Numbered from the stretch's first letter, positions 8,460-20,371 are shown. The stretch: 64,000 bases of DNA from Enterobacter sp. RHBSTW-00175 (GCF_013927005.1 NZ_CP055930.1:2232001-2296000); one strand, 5' to 3'. Notes: generated by a model from the sequence alone, not told the origin. Program-made: numbers and translations.

Positions 8460-10541
8460 TCAGGCGTTGGAATAGCGCTCGGTTTCAGGCATCCAGCGTT
8501 CAATAAGCGCGGTTGCCTGATCCGGGTAACGTTCATGAATATGGCGGGCAAGGCGCTGAACTTCGGGGATCATGGCCTGATCGCGCAGCAGATCGGCCAC
8601 CTTGAATTCGGCGTTCCCCGTCTGGCGTGTGCCCAGCAATTCGCCCGGGCCGCGGATCTCCAGATCTTTTTGCGCAATCACGAAGCCATCGTTGCTGTCG
8701 CGTAACACCTGCAAACGCATTTGTGCCGTTTTCGAAAGCGGGGCTTTGTAGAGCAATACGCAGTGGGAAGCCACGGCGCCACGTCCGACACGGCCACGCA
8801 GCTGGTGGAGTTGCGCAAGGCCAAGACGTTCCGGGTTTTCAATGATCATCAGGCTGGAGTTAGGAACATCCACGCCCACTTCAATGACCGTGGTGGCAAT
8901 CAGCAAATGCAAATCACCCTGTTTGAATGACTGCATCACCGCCTGTTTTTCGGCAGGCTTCATGCGCCCGTGAACCAGGCCCACGTTCAGCTCTGGCAGG
9001 GCCAGTTTCAGCTCTTCCCACGTTGCCTCTGCCGCCTGCGCTTCAAGCAGCTCGGATTCTTCAATCAGCGTGCAGACCCAGTACGCCTGGCGGCCTTCGT
9101 GAGTACAGGCGTTGCGTACGCGGTCGATGATATCGCTGCGGCGCGTGTCCGGGATGGCAACCGTGGTGACCGGCGTACGGCCCGGCGGCAGCTCGTCGAT
9201 AGTGGAGGTGTCCAGATCGGCGTAGGCGGTCATCGCCAGGGTGCGGGGGATTGGTGTCGCGGTCATGATCAGCTGATGCGGGTGGAAGCCCTGCTGAAGA
9301 CCCTTTTCCCACAGCGCCAGACGCTGATGCACACCAAAACGATGTTGTTCGTCGATGATCACCAGGGCCAGGCCATTAAACTGCACCTGTTCCTGGAAGA
9401 TGGCGTGCGTGCCGACAATCATCTGCACTTCGCCGCTGGCAATGGCGTCCTGTTGCGCAAGACGCGCTTTGCCCTTTTGCTTACCGGCAAGCCAGCCGAC
9501 TTCAACGCCAAGCGGGGCAAACCAGTTGCGGAAGTTGTTTGCGTGTTGCTCAGCCAGGAGTTCAGTGGGTGCCATCAGCGCCACCTGTTTGCCGTGGGCG
9601 ATCGCACGCAGGGCGGCCAGTGCAGCAACCAGCGTTTTACCGGAACCCACATCACCCTGTACCAGACGCATCATGGGTACATCGAGCGCCATATCACGTT
9701 CAATCTCGGCTACCACGCGCGCCTGTGCGCCCGTAGGTTTAAACGGCAGCGATGTCAGCAGCTTATCTTTTAAATCATCATGGGTGCTTAACGGCTGAGC
9801 GTGGAAACGCTGCGCGCCTGCACGCAGTGCCAGCATACTCAGGTTATGCGCCAGTAATTCTTCAAGGATAAGCCGCCGCTGTGCCGGATGCTGGCCGCTT
9901 TCTAAATCACTGAGCTGTAGCGACGGAGGCGGGCGATGCAGCGTATGCAGCGCTTGCGGCAGGCTCATCATTCCCTGAGCCAGCTCAGGCGGCAGCAGTT
10001 CGGCAATGGCGCAGGTATCGAGCAGCTCCAGCGCCTGATCGGTGAGCTTACGTAATGTGGCCTGTTTGATGCCTTCGGTGGTCGGGTAAACCGGGGTCAG
10101 CGTTTCCTGTAGTTCCGGCGTGCTGAGATCGCCCTGCACACGGTATTCCGGGTGGATCATCTCCGCGCCGTATTTGCCGCGTTTGGCTTCCCCGTACGCG
10201 AGCACACGTCGGCCAGTGGCCAGGCTGTTTTTCATCGCTGCGCTGAAGTTGAAAAAACGCATGGTGAGGATGCCGGTGCCATCGCTAATCTGGCAGGTCA
10301 TCATCCGGCGGCCGCCGAAAGTGATGTTGCAGTTCAGCACTTCGCCTTCAACCGTGGCGTAAATCGCGGGAAGGAGATCGCCAATTTTATACAGCTGGGT
10401 GCGGTCTTCGTAACGCAGGGGGAGGTGGAGCAGGAGATCCTGCACGGTGTGCAGACCAATTTTCGCCAGTTTGCTGCCTTGCGCTGCGCCCACGCCTGTC
10501 AGCGTATTAAGCGGAATGGCATCCAGCAGGCGGCCTTTCAT
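8460..10541 (-). CDS. recG: ATP-dependent DNA helicase RecG
   Basis: 693 residues, as in E. coli. RecG remodels stalled forks, R-loops and branched DNA. An N-terminal OB-fold wedge domain precedes helicase motor domains with Walker A GDVGSGKT, motif II DEQH, motif III TATPIPRT and motif VI QLRGRVGRG. A C-terminal GPGELLGTRQ-type motif is present, matching the family's TRG region. It is the last gene of the gmk-rpoZ-spoT-trmH-recG operon, with 3 bases between the trmH stop and its ATG. Confidence 0.98.
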   Translation of the reverse strand: MKGRLLDAIPLNTLTGVGAAQGSKLAKIGLHTVQDLLLHLPLRYEDRTQLYKIGDLLPAIYATVEGEVLNCNITFGGRRMMTCQISDGTGILTMRFFNFSAAMKNSLATGRRVLAYGEAKRGKYGAEMIHPEYRVQGDLSTPELQETLTPVYPTTEGIKQATLRKLTDQALELLDTCAIAELLPPELAQGMMSLPQALHTLHRPPPSLQLSDLESGQHPAQRRLILEELLAHNLSMLALRAGAQRFHAQPLSTHDDLKDKLLTSLPFKPTGAQARVVAEIERDMALDVPMMRLVQGDVGSGKTLVAALAALRAIAHGKQVALMAPTELLAEQHANNFRNWFAPLGVEVGWLAGKQKGKARLAQQDAIASGEVQMIVGTHAIFQEQVQFNGLALVIIDEQHRFGVHQRLALWEKGLQQGFHPHQLIMTATPIPRTLAMTAYADLDTSTIDELPPGRTPVTTVAIPDTRRSDIIDRVRNACTHEGRQAYWVCTLIEESELLEAQAAEATWEELKLALPELNVGLVHGRMKPAEKQAVMQSFKQGDLHLLIATTVIEVGVDVPNSSLMIIENPERLGLAQLHQLRGRVGRGAVASHCVLLYKAPLSKTAQMRLQVLRDSNDGFVIAQKDLEIRGPGELLGTRQTGNAEFKVADLLRDQAMIPEVQRLARHIHERYPDQATALIERWMPETERYSNA

Positions 10542-10544
10542 GGG

Positions 10545-11234
10545 TTATCCTGCGTACTGCATGGTGGACCACCACTCAGCATCGGCTTCGATTTCGCCCT
10601 GCGCGTTGACGTGGGGGTAAGGTAATTTTTTCTGCTTCGCCACGCGGGCCAGCACCGGATAGCCGCCTTCAAACAGCAGGCGTTGCTGTTCGTCTTCCGG
10701 CAACATGCTGTTGCTGCGTTTGTACATACCGGCGTTCTGACGCTGGCGTTGCGCTTCATACAGAATGAGCGCCGAGGCCACAGAGACGTTCAGCGACTGC
10801 ACCATGCCAATCATCGGGATGATGATGTCCTGATCCGCCAGATCCAGCGCTTCTTGCGAGATCCCGGTTTTTTCCTGACCCATCAGAATGCAGGTCGGGC
10901 GGGTGTAATCTATCTCGCGGAAGTCGACGGCTTTATCGGACAGGTTGGTGGCAAGAACCTGCATACCGCGCCCTTTCAGGTGCGATACGGCTTCGCCAAT
11001 GGTCTGATGGTTTTTCACTGACACCCAGCTGTTGCTGCCTGCCGCTGCGGATACCATGTTGCGCATCCGGGAACCCGGCCAGACGGCGTGCACTTCATGC
11101 ACGCCAACGGCATCGGCGGTACGGACAATCGCTGAGACGTTATGAGGTTTATGGACCTGCTCCATGCAGACCGTCAGGTCCGGTTGGCGCCTGGCGAGCA
11201 TCTCGCAGATACGTGCATAACGTTGTGCATTCAT
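10545..11234 (-). CDS. trmH: tRNA (Gm18) 2'-O-methyltransferase TrmH
   Basis: 229 residues, the same as E. coli TrmH (SpoU). This SPOUT-class enzyme methylates the ribose of G18 in the D-loop of tRNAs using S-adenosylmethionine. Knot motifs are visible: VRTADAVGVHEVHAVWP (motif 1), LMGQEKTGIS (motif 2) and IPMIGMVQSLNVSVASALIL (motif 3). It sits 4 bases after the spoT stop codon and 3 bases before recG, consistent with co-transcription in the stringent-response operon. Confidence 0.97.
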   Translation of the reverse strand: MNAQRYARICEMLARRQPDLTVCMEQVHKPHNVSAIVRTADAVGVHEVHAVWPGSRMRNMVSAAAGSNSWVSVKNHQTIGEAVSHLKGRGMQVLATNLSDKAVDFREIDYTRPTCILMGQEKTGISQEALDLADQDIIIPMIGMVQSLNVSVASALILYEAQRQRQNAGMYKRSNSMLPEDEQQRLLFEGGYPVLARVAKQKKLPYPHVNAQGEIEADAEWWSTMQYAG

Positions 11235-11238
11235 AAAA

Positions 11239-13353
11239 CTAGTTTCTGTTTCGGGTGACTTTAATCACGTCCGGCATCACGCGGATTTTGCGCATAATGT
11301 TTGCCAGATGCACGCGGTCACGGGCCGTCAGGCGGATAAAGGCGCTGTAAACGCGGCCATCTTTTTCTTCGGTATTCAGACTCTGAATATTTGAAGAGGC
11401 CGTGTTAATCGCCGCCGTCAGGTTAGCCAGTGCACCCTGGTGGTTGAACATATCCACCTTAATTTCGGTGATAAATTCCTGTGCAGTCTCTTTATCCCAC
11501 TCGACCGCCATGAACTTCTCTGGCTCTTTCTGGTAGCCACGGATGTTACGGCAGGATTCGTGATGGATAACCAGGCCTTTGCCCGGGCTGACGTGCGCAA
11601 TAATCGGATCACCCGGGATCGGTCGGCAGCATTTGGCGAAGGTGATAAGCACTCCGTCTGCACCTTTGATCGGCAGATGACCATGGCCTTGTGTGGTAGA
11701 TGGCGCAACAGATGCATCACCCTGCTGCAGGTTTTTCGCGACGACCACGCTCATGGCGTTGCCGAGGCCGATTTCTGCCAGCAGGTCATCAAGTGACGCA
11801 AGCTTCATGCGCTCCAGCTCGTGCTGGATGTTCTCTTTCGGGATTTCCGCAAGCTTACGGCTGCCACCCAACGCGTGGTTGAGCAGACGACGGCCCAGGC
11901 TTACCGAATCATCGCGTTTGAGATTTTTCAACAGCTGGCGGATTTTGGCGCGTGCCTTGGAGCTCACGACAAAGTTCAGCCAGGCCGCATTCGGACGTGC
12001 GCCCGGTGCGGTGATAATTTCCACCGTCTGACCGCTTGAGAGCGGCTGAGACAGCGGGTAAGGCTGTCTGTCGACGCGTGCGCCGACACAGGCATGACCG
12101 ATATCGGTATGTACTGCGTAAGCGAAGTCGACAGGTGTTGCACCAGCAGGCAGTTCGACGATGCGCCCCTCTGGTGTGAAAACGTAAATCTCATCCGGGA
12201 AGAGATCGGATTTAACGCTCTCGATAAATTCAAACGAGCTACCGGCGCTCTGTTGCAGTTCCAGCAGGCTTTGCATCCAGCGTTGCGCGCGGATCTGTGC
12301 GGTAGTGGTGCTTTCGCCACCGTGCTCTTTATACGCCCAGTGTGCCGCGACACCCATTTCTGCCATCTGGTCCATGTCTTCGGTGCGAATCTGCACTTCA
12401 ACAGGAACACCATGAGGGCCGATCATCGAGGTATGCAAAGATTGATAGCCGTTCGCTTTTGGAATGGCGATATAGTCTTTGACGCGACCTGGACGCGGTT
12501 TGTAGAGGCTGTGCATCTGGCCCAGTACGCGATAGCAAGTATCGGAATCGTGGACGATGACGCGAAACGCGTAGATGTCCATGATCGAGTGAAAACGCTG
12601 CTCTTTGAGCACCATTTTGCAGTAGATGGAGTACAGATGTTTTTCGCGACCGCTGACGCGGCACGGAATTCCCGCTTCCTGTAAACGCCCTTCAATTTCA
12701 GAGAGGATTTTTTGAATCATCTCTTTACGGTTACCACGTGCGGCTTTCACCACCTCTTTAATCACGCGATAGCGGTTTGGGTACAACGCTTCAAAACCCA
12801 GCTCTTCCAGCTCGGTTTTAATGTGATGGATACCTAAACGGTGCGCCAGCGGGCTATAGATTTCGAGGGTTTCACGGGCAATGCGGCGACGTTTGTCCGG
12901 GCGAAGTGAGCCCAGCGTGCGCATGTTGTGGGTACGGTCGGCGAGTTTGATGAGTATGACGCGGATATCCTGCACCATCGCCATAATCATCTTGCGGAAG
13001 TTTTCGGCTTGCGCCTCTTTCTTGTCGCGGAATTTCAGCTTATCAAGCTTAGACACCCCTTCCACCAGTTCGGCAACGCTTTTGCCAAACAGCTGTTCCA
13101 TGTCCTGGTAGGTGGCGGGGGTATCTTCGATCACGTCATGCAGCAGTGCGGCCATCAGCGTTTCATAGTCGAGTTTCATCTCGGCCAGAATACAGGCCAC
13201 CGCTACCGGGTGCGTGATATAGGGTTCACCGCTTGAACGTGTCTGGCCCTCGTGAGCGTCACGTGCAACGAGATACGCCTGCTGGAGACGCTTAATCTGG
13301 TCTTCCGGCAGGTAGTGTTGAATCAGTTGATTCAGGCTTTCAAACAGATACAA
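11239..13353 (-). CDS. spoT: (p)ppGpp synthetase/hydrolase SpoT
   Basis: 704 residues (E. coli 702). The bifunctional SpoT mainly hydrolyses (p)ppGpp and weakly synthesises it under carbon, iron or fatty-acid stress. Domain order: HD hydrolase (HD pair at His72-Asp73 in LLHDVIEDT), synthetase-like domain with the IPKANGYQSLH segment, TGS (YVFTPEGRIVELPAGATPVDFAY), helical/zinc-finger-like region with paired Cys (TFAKCCRPIPGD), and a C-terminal ACT domain. It lies 19 bp downstream of rpoZ in the standard operon. Nothing suggests loss of either activity. Confidence 0.98.
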   Translation of the reverse strand: MYLFESLNQLIQHYLPEDQIKRLQQAYLVARDAHEGQTRSSGEPYITHPVAVACILAEMKLDYETLMAALLHDVIEDTPATYQDMEQLFGKSVAELVEGVSKLDKLKFRDKKEAQAENFRKMIMAMVQDIRVILIKLADRTHNMRTLGSLRPDKRRRIARETLEIYSPLAHRLGIHHIKTELEELGFEALYPNRYRVIKEVVKAARGNRKEMIQKILSEIEGRLQEAGIPCRVSGREKHLYSIYCKMVLKEQRFHSIMDIYAFRVIVHDSDTCYRVLGQMHSLYKPRPGRVKDYIAIPKANGYQSLHTSMIGPHGVPVEVQIRTEDMDQMAEMGVAAHWAYKEHGGESTTTAQIRAQRWMQSLLELQQSAGSSFEFIESVKSDLFPDEIYVFTPEGRIVELPAGATPVDFAYAVHTDIGHACVGARVDRQPYPLSQPLSSGQTVEIITAPGARPNAAWLNFVVSSKARAKIRQLLKNLKRDDSVSLGRRLLNHALGGSRKLAEIPKENIQHELERMKLASLDDLLAEIGLGNAMSVVVAKNLQQGDASVAPSTTQGHGHLPIKGADGVLITFAKCCRPIPGDPIIAHVSPGKGLVIHHESCRNIRGYQKEPEKFMAVEWDKETAQEFITEIKVDMFNHQGALANLTAAINTASSNIQSLNTEEKDGRVYSAFIRLTARDRVHLANIMRKIRVMPDVIKVTRNRN

Positions 13354-13372
13354 GGGCGACCCGCAGGTTTAA

Positions 13373-13648
13373 TTAACGACGACCTTCAGCAATGGCGGTT
13401 ACGGCCTGCAGTTCTGCGGCTTCCTGCTCTTGCTGCTCCTGGCGCTCACGCACGTCGAGGATCTGGTTGTTGATCAGACCTTCTTCGATTTCGCGAAGTG
13501 CAATAACGGTGGTTTTATCGTTTTCTTCCGGTACCAGCGGATCTTTGCCGCCTACCTGCATCTGACGAGCGCGACGCGCGGCGACCAGCACCAGGTCAAA
13601 ACGGTTACCAATTTTCTCTACAGCGTCCTGAACAGTTACGCGTGCCAT
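13373..13648 (-). CDS. rpoZ: RNA polymerase omega subunit
   Basis: 91 residues, the same as E. coli omega. The small subunit starts [29 protein letters not shown] and helps assemble beta' and bind ppGpp at site 1 of the polymerase. The C-terminal tail is Glu/Gln rich, as usual. It lies between gmk (54 bp upstream) and spoT, so the ppGpp-responsive subunit and the ppGpp enzyme share a transcript. Confidence 0.98.
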
Positions 13649-13702
13649 ACTTAAAATGCTCCACAGGTGAAGAAATGACTGGGCATGATACTGAAAGTGG
13701 GT

Positions 13703-14344
<642 letters not shown>

Positions 14345-14372
14345 TTAGCGAAGAAGTCCTACATACGGGCTT

Positions 14373-14378
14373 ATTATA
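14373..14378 (-). promoter_or_regulatory. gmk operon promoter -10 box
   Basis: TATAAT on the minus strand, about 47 nt upstream of the gmk ATG. No convincing -35 hexamer is visible 16-18 nt further upstream. The rest of 14379-14577 is an AT-rich divergent spacer shared with ligB, with no other gene seen. Confidence 0.5.
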
Positions 14379-14556
14379 CACGTCACCGCCCTGTGACGTA
14401 GCCTTTGTCACACTTTTTCACCAGGTTTATTGAATTTTGCGTAACGATTTCCGGTTTTACATACGGTTTGCTGCAACGGCAATAAATCCTGGATAACGCC
14501 TCGCAGGTTGATGTTTTGACGTTAGTACCCTGACACGTATCGCGTTATACCTCTGA

Positions 14557-16248
<1,692 letters not shown>

Positions 16249-16249
16249 G

Positions 16250-16867
16250 TCAGTGTGCGTTGTGCTTGTAATGAAAAACGGGCAGGCCGAGTTTCAGGCG
16301 CAACGCCAGCATCCGGGCGGTAAAGCCAAACAGTAGTGTGGAGATAACCACCACGTCGTGATTAGAAACGTAATGCTGCAACGCAACATAGAGCACTGCT
16401 GCGGCAAAGGATATCCCGGCATACAGCTCTTTCTGGAACACTAACGGAATGCGTTTGCAGAACATATCGCGCAACACGCCGCCGAACACCCCCGTGACCA
16501 CGGCAGCGATAATGGCAATAACCGGGCCTTCACCCATATCCAGCGCGATTTGTGCGCCGATAATAGAAAAGACGATAAGCCCAAGCGCATCCAGTACCAG
16601 AAACAGGCGGCGCAAATGAGGCATGACGGGGGCAACAATTGTGGTTAATACTGCGGCCGTTGCCACAATAATCACGTATTCAGGGTTTTTCACCCAGCCG
16701 AGCGGGTAATGGCCCAGCAGAATATCGCGCACAGAGCCGCCGCCAAGTGCGGTTGCGGTGGCGATAATAATCACGCCGAAAGTGTCCATGCGGCGACGCC
16801 CCGCCGCGAGCGCGCCGGTCATGGCTTCTGCGGTGATCCCGATAAGATAAAGAATGTGAAGCAGCAT
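16250..16867 (-). CDS. yicG: YicG, UPF0126/TRIC-like membrane protein
   Basis: 205 residues, as in E. coli YicG. Six to seven hydrophobic segments with two internally repeated units, each carrying a Gly-rich loop ([13 protein letters not shown] and [13 protein letters not shown]), match the UPF0126 family, which Pfam labels a glycine transporter domain and which is related to trimeric intracellular cation channels. The substrate in this organism is not shown by sequence. The upstream spacer (16868-17105) is notably AT-rich and holds no gene that I can see. Confidence 0.93.
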   Translation of the reverse strand: MLLHILYLIGITAEAMTGALAAGRRRMDTFGVIIIATATALGGGSVRDILLGHYPLGWVKNPEYVIIVATAAVLTTIVAPVMPHLRRLFLVLDALGLIVFSIIGAQIALDMGEGPVIAIIAAVVTGVFGGVLRDMFCKRIPLVFQKELYAGISFAAAVLYVALQHYVSNHDVVVISTLLFGFTARMLALRLKLGLPVFHYKHNAH

Positions 16868-17105
16868 ATAACCTCCGGTGTGAAGGCGTGGAGGTTAGCG
16901 ATTTGTGCGCAGGATCACGATTGAGATTTTCTAAGGTGAATCATTTTTGATAATTTTTAGTAATGATTGGTTGCCAAATGTTAATAATTTAATTGCCTGT
17001 TTTATAAGAATTATATCCCCATTATTAGCCTGATCTTACTGAGTGTTTATTTTATTTTTTACCTATAAAAACTAATCCTTTAAAGTGATGCGCAGTACCA
17101 GTTAT

Positions 17106-18164
17106 TCAGGTAAGCACTTTCCTGATTTTAGCTTCGTGGCTAATCAACCATTCTTTACGCGCAATACCCCCGCCGTAGCCGGCCATTGAGCCATCTTTTC
17201 CAATAATGCGATGACACGGGATAACAATCGCGACACGATTCGCGCCATTCGCTGAGGCAACAGCACGCACGGCAGTCGGTTTGCCAATCTCCGTCGCAAG
17301 GGCCTGATAATGTGCGGTATCACCAAACGAAATGCCCTGTAATCCCTCCCAGACGCTTCGCTGGAACTCGCTGCCGGGTGTATCAAGTGCCACATCGAAT
17401 GATTGTCGCAGGCCGGCAAAGTATTCCCCAATTTCTTTCTCAGCCTGGCGGGTATGGGTGTTTTCCCCTGCGATGATGTTCGCCCTGAACAGATGTTGCA
17501 GATCCCTGAATTCGGTTTCCAGCGCCCGACGGTCGACAAATTCCAGCAGACAAACCCCGCGCTCAGTGGCGCAAACAAACATTGGGCCTAATGGGGTGGT
17601 AAAGCGATGAATGAGGATTATCTCTTTGTGTGTACCGGGCGAGGAGCCCGTCAGTTTTTTGCAGGTGTAGCCAAATCCGCTCAGGGATCCGTAACCATTG
17701 TCGAACGCGACGTCGGTCGTTGAGCGGCCGGTTTTTAGCTCCTGTAGTGCCACGTTAACCCGCTGCATCCGCTGAAAGGCCTGAAACGTTATCCCGTGGT
17801 TTAGCAGGAACCAGCGCCGTACTCGCTCCGGGCTGATGCCGTTCTGACGCAGTTCAGTATCGCTGACGCGTTCTTTGGGTTGTTCGCGCAGAAGCCTTAG
17901 CGCGTGTTCAATGAAATCAGGCGCAGAACTGGCGTTCTCTGTTGGGCGACACACCTTGCATGGGCGGAACCCGGCATCCAGAGCGGATTTAAAGTCAGTA
18001 TAAAATTCAACGTTCTCTCGTTTGGGTTTTCGCGCACGGCATACCGAAATGCAAAACACGCCGGTGGTTTTAACGCCCACGAAAAAAACGCCGGTAAATT
18101 CTTCTGCGCGGTTGAGTAACGCCTGATACCAGATATCGCACTGGGTATTATCGGTTATTTTCAT
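17106..18164 (-). CDS. ada: Ada-type methyl-DNA repair protein and transcriptional activator
   Basis: 352 residues from the ATG at 18164 (E. coli Ada 354). The N-terminal phosphotriester-repair domain has the four zinc cysteines at 38, 42, 69 and 72, exactly the E. coli spacing. An AraC-type helix-turn-helix domain follows (about residues 85-175). The C-terminal O6-methylguanine methyltransferase domain has the acceptor Cys317 in IPCHR. All parts needed for direct methyl transfer and methylation-triggered activation are present. It overlaps the preceding deleted gene by 17 bp, so the two were probably co-transcribed. No alkB follows and no clear Ada box is visible. An in-frame ATG 26 codons upstream is less likely. 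Confidence 0.9.
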   Translation of the reverse strand: MKITDNTQCDIWYQALLNRAEEFTGVFFVGVKTTGVFCISVCRARKPKRENVEFYTDFKSALDAGFRPCKVCRPTENASSAPDFIEHALRLLREQPKERVSDTELRQNGISPERVRRWFLLNHGITFQAFQRMQRVNVALQELKTGRSTTDVAFDNGYGSLSGFGYTCKKLTGSSPGTHKEIILIHRFTTPLGPMFVCATERGVCLLEFVDRRALETEFRDLQHLFRANIIAGENTHTRQAEKEIGEYFAGLRQSFDVALDTPGSEFQRSVWEGLQGISFGDTAHYQALATEIGKPTAVRAVASANGANRVAIVIPCHRIIGKDGSMAGYGGGIARKEWLISHEAKIRKVLT

Positions 18165-18486
18165 GGCCAAAAATGTCCGAGAAAGAGTGGGTTGCCTGAA
18201 TCTTACAGAGTAAATCTGTGAGCCGCGCTTGCAGGGTAGCATGGATAAAATTACCCATCGAAATGCGCTTTACACCCAGCGTGGCCAGAGTATTGAAATC
18301 TGGCAGGGCAGGCATACACATCACGTTTAAGGATACAGTTATTTTGCTGGCAAGGGCGGCAATAGCGGCGCTGGACGTACCCAGTGCGTGATATCCCGAC
18401 TGTTCGGCGGCGAGAGCACTGCTGGCATCCCAGACGTTGGCGATAAGCAATGGCTGGGGCTGATGGTGAAGCGCGTTGAAGTCCAT
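18148..18486 (-). pseudogene. internally deleted isocitrate lyase/PEP mutase-family gene
   Basis: The start MDFNALHHQPQPLLIANVWD and following GYHALGTSSAAIA match the first beta-alpha unit of PEP mutase/isocitrate lyase-family barrels. After about 45 residues it jumps straight to the family's C-terminal portion (SLNVMCMPALPDF...LGVKRISMGNF). The product is 112 residues against about 250 usually, so about 140 central residues with the catalytic metal-binding region are missing. The frame is kept, so a short protein may still be made, but an active barrel is implausible. AGGAGA precedes the ATG at 18486. Its end overlaps the ada start. Confidence 0.85.
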
Positions 18487-18584
18487 GATTTTCTCCTGTT
18501 GTGATGTGCAGTATGAATGTGCCGCGTCAGGCACAGCTCTCACAACCGAAAATCGGACGAGCATTTTTTCGTGGGCGCAAAATG

Positions 18585-18608
18585 AAAAAAGCCACTGTTT
18601 CCAGTGGC
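18585..18608 (-). terminator. intrinsic terminator after yicC
   Basis: On the minus strand GCCACTG, loop GAAA, CAGTGGC is followed by six T residues, 25 nt past the yicC stop codon. Confidence 0.9.
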
Positions 18609-18632
18609 CTTTTCTCACGGTACTGCGGGAGA

Positions 18633-19496
18633 TTATTCGATGTTCTGGATCTGCTCGCGCATCTGCTCAATAAGCACTTTCAGCTCAATGGCAGAATTAG
18701 TCACGTCGGAATTGATGGATTTAGACGCCAGGGTGTTCGACTCGCGGTTAAACTCCTGCATCATAAAATCGAGGCGACGACCTACGGCTTCTTTTTTCTT
18801 CAGAATGTTGTAGGTTTCTTTCACGTGCGCTTCCAGACGGTCCAGCTCTTCTGCAACGTCCACACGCTGCGCCATCAGCACCAGCTCTTGTTCCAGACGG
18901 TTGTTTTCTAACTGAACTTCGGCTTCTTCCAGCTTCGCTACCAGGCGTTCGCGCTGCCATTGCAGCACTTCTGGCATATGGGCACGGACTTTGGTGACTT
19001 CGGTGCTGACACCTTCAAGGCGTTGCTCAATCAGGGCTTTCAGCGCCTGGCCTTCGGTTTCACGGGCAACGATAAAGTCATCCAGAGTGCCATCGAGGGC
19101 GGCAAGGATTTCCGCAGCGATAGCATCCAGATCCTGTTCACCGGCGGCCATGACGCCAGGCCAGCGCAGAATATCAACCGGATTGATTTCGCCTTCATCG
19201 CTTTGCATTTTGACCCAGTTCGCCGCATTGACAAGCTGTTTGGCCAGTTTTTCGTTGAGGATCAGTTCACCCTGTGCGCTGGCATCAGGCTCAAAACGCA
19301 GGTTACATTCTACTTTACCGCGCGTCAGGCGAGAGCGGATACGCTCACGCACAACAGGCTCAAGGCTGCGGAACTGCTCCGGCATACGGAAATAAGTTTC
19401 CAGGTAGCGCTGGTTTACCGAGCGCATTTCCCAGGTCGCACTGCCCCAGCTGCCCTTGATTTCACGCCGGGCGTAGGCGGTCATACTGCGGATCAT
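18633..19496 (-). CDS. yicC: YicC-family endoribonuclease
   Basis: 287 residues, matching E. coli YicC from MIRSMTAYARREIKG. The YicC/YloC family has been reported to act as an endoribonuclease on RNAs including the small RNA RyhB. The protein is helical and charged; the conserved C-terminal DUF1732 end (EAVGRRLDFMMQEFNRESNT) is intact. The ATG at 19496 was chosen because a GGGA lies at proper spacing from it, whereas the ATG two codons upstream almost abuts that sequence. It is divergent from rph. Confidence 0.95.
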   Translation of the reverse strand: MIRSMTAYARREIKGSWGSATWEMRSVNQRYLETYFRMPEQFRSLEPVVRERIRSRLTRGKVECNLRFEPDASAQGELILNEKLAKQLVNAANWVKMQSDEGEINPVDILRWPGVMAAGEQDLDAIAAEILAALDGTLDDFIVARETEGQALKALIEQRLEGVSTEVTKVRAHMPEVLQWQRERLVAKLEEAEVQLENNRLEQELVLMAQRVDVAEELDRLEAHVKETYNILKKKEAVGRRLDFMMQEFNRESNTLASKSINSDVTNSAIELKVLIEQMREQIQNIE

Positions 19497-19621
19497 AGAC
19501 ATTCCCGTTTTTAAAGGAGAGATGGGGGGATTATAGCTTTCAGGACTTTGTCAGGATAGGAATAAGCGCGTTTAATCCGTATAATGCGCAGCCACATTCG
19601 TTTCAAGCCGGAGAATTCATC

Positions 19622-20338
19622 ATGCGTCCAGCAGGTCGTAGCGCCAATCAGGTACGCCCCGTCACCCTGACCCGTAACTATACAAAACACGCTGAAGGCT
19701 CCGTGCTGGTTGAATTTGGTGATACCAAAGTTCTGTGCACCGCGTCCATCGAAGAAGGTGTACCGCGTTTCCTGAAAGGTCAGGGCCAGGGCTGGATCAC
19801 CGCCGAATACGGCATGTTGCCGCGTTCGACCCATACCCGTAACGCGCGCGAAGCGGCGAAGGGCAAGCAGGGCGGCCGTACCATGGAAATTCAGCGTCTG
19901 ATCGCACGTGCGCTGCGCGCCGCTGTTGATCTGAAAACGCTGGGCGAGTTCACCATCACCCTGGACTGCGATGTTATCCAGGCCGACGGCGGTACGCGTA
20001 CGGCATCCATCACCGGCGCCTGTGTTGCTCTGGCTGATGCCCTGAATAATCTGGTTGCTGCGGGCAAACTGAAAACCAACCCACTGAAAGGGATGGTTGC
20101 CGCAGTTTCTGTGGGTATCGTGAATGGCGAAGCGCTCTGCGACCTGGAATATGTTGAAGATTCCGCCGCAGAAACCGATATGAACGTGGTAATGACCGAA
20201 GATGGTCGAATTATTGAAGTGCAGGGCACGGCAGAAGGCGAGCCGTTCACTCACGAAGAGCTTCTTACCTTGCTGGCTTTGGCCCGAGGGGGAATTGAAT
20301 CCATTGTAACGACGCAGAAGGCGGCGTTAGAAAATTGA
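19622..20338 (+). CDS. rph: ribonuclease PH
   Basis: 238 residues, a full-length RNase PH that trims tRNA 3' ends phosphorolytically. The phosphate-binding region ([22 protein letters not shown]) and the [19 protein letters not shown] active-site strand are visible. The frame is intact, unlike the frameshifted rph-1 of E. coli K-12. Its translation ends 7 nt before the attenuator in front of pyrE, which is needed for coupling in the pyrE attenuation model. CGGAGA precedes the ATG. Confidence 0.97.
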   Translation: MRPAGRSANQVRPVTLTRNYTKHAEGSVLVEFGDTKVLCTASIEEGVPRFLKGQGQGWITAEYGMLPRSTHTRNAREAAKGKQGGRTMEIQRLIARALRAAVDLKTLGEFTITLDCDVIQADGGTRTASITGACVALADALNNLVAAGKLKTNPLKGMVAAVSVGIVNGEALCDLEYVEDSAAETDMNVVMTEDGRIIEVQGTAEGEPFTHEELLTLLALARGGIESIVTTQKAALEN

Positions 20339-20345
20339 TTTTAAA

Positions 20346-20371
20346 GGCGACTGATGAGTCGCCTTTTTTTT
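20346..20371 (+). terminator. pyrE attenuator
   Basis: GGCGACT, loop GATG, AGTCGCC and eight T residues lie between rph and pyrE. In enterobacteria this UTP-sensitive attenuator is overcome when UTP is low: polymerase pauses, and ribosomes translating rph follow closely and prevent hairpin formation. The stem starts 7 nt after the rph stop codon, so the geometry fits. Confidence 0.92.

Noticed and set aside
8970..9773. 267-codon plus-strand frame opposite recG
   Set aside because: Shadow of recG helicase motifs, with no family signature or ribosome-binding site.
16868..17105. Small gene in the AT-rich spacer between yicG and ada
   Set aside because: Frames are short, broken by stops, and lack ribosome-binding sites; it looks like a non-coding spacer.
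18487..18618. 44-codon N-terminal extension of the deleted PEP mutase-family gene
   Set aside because: The family start MDFNALH has AGGAGA at good spacing; the extension crosses the yicC terminator.
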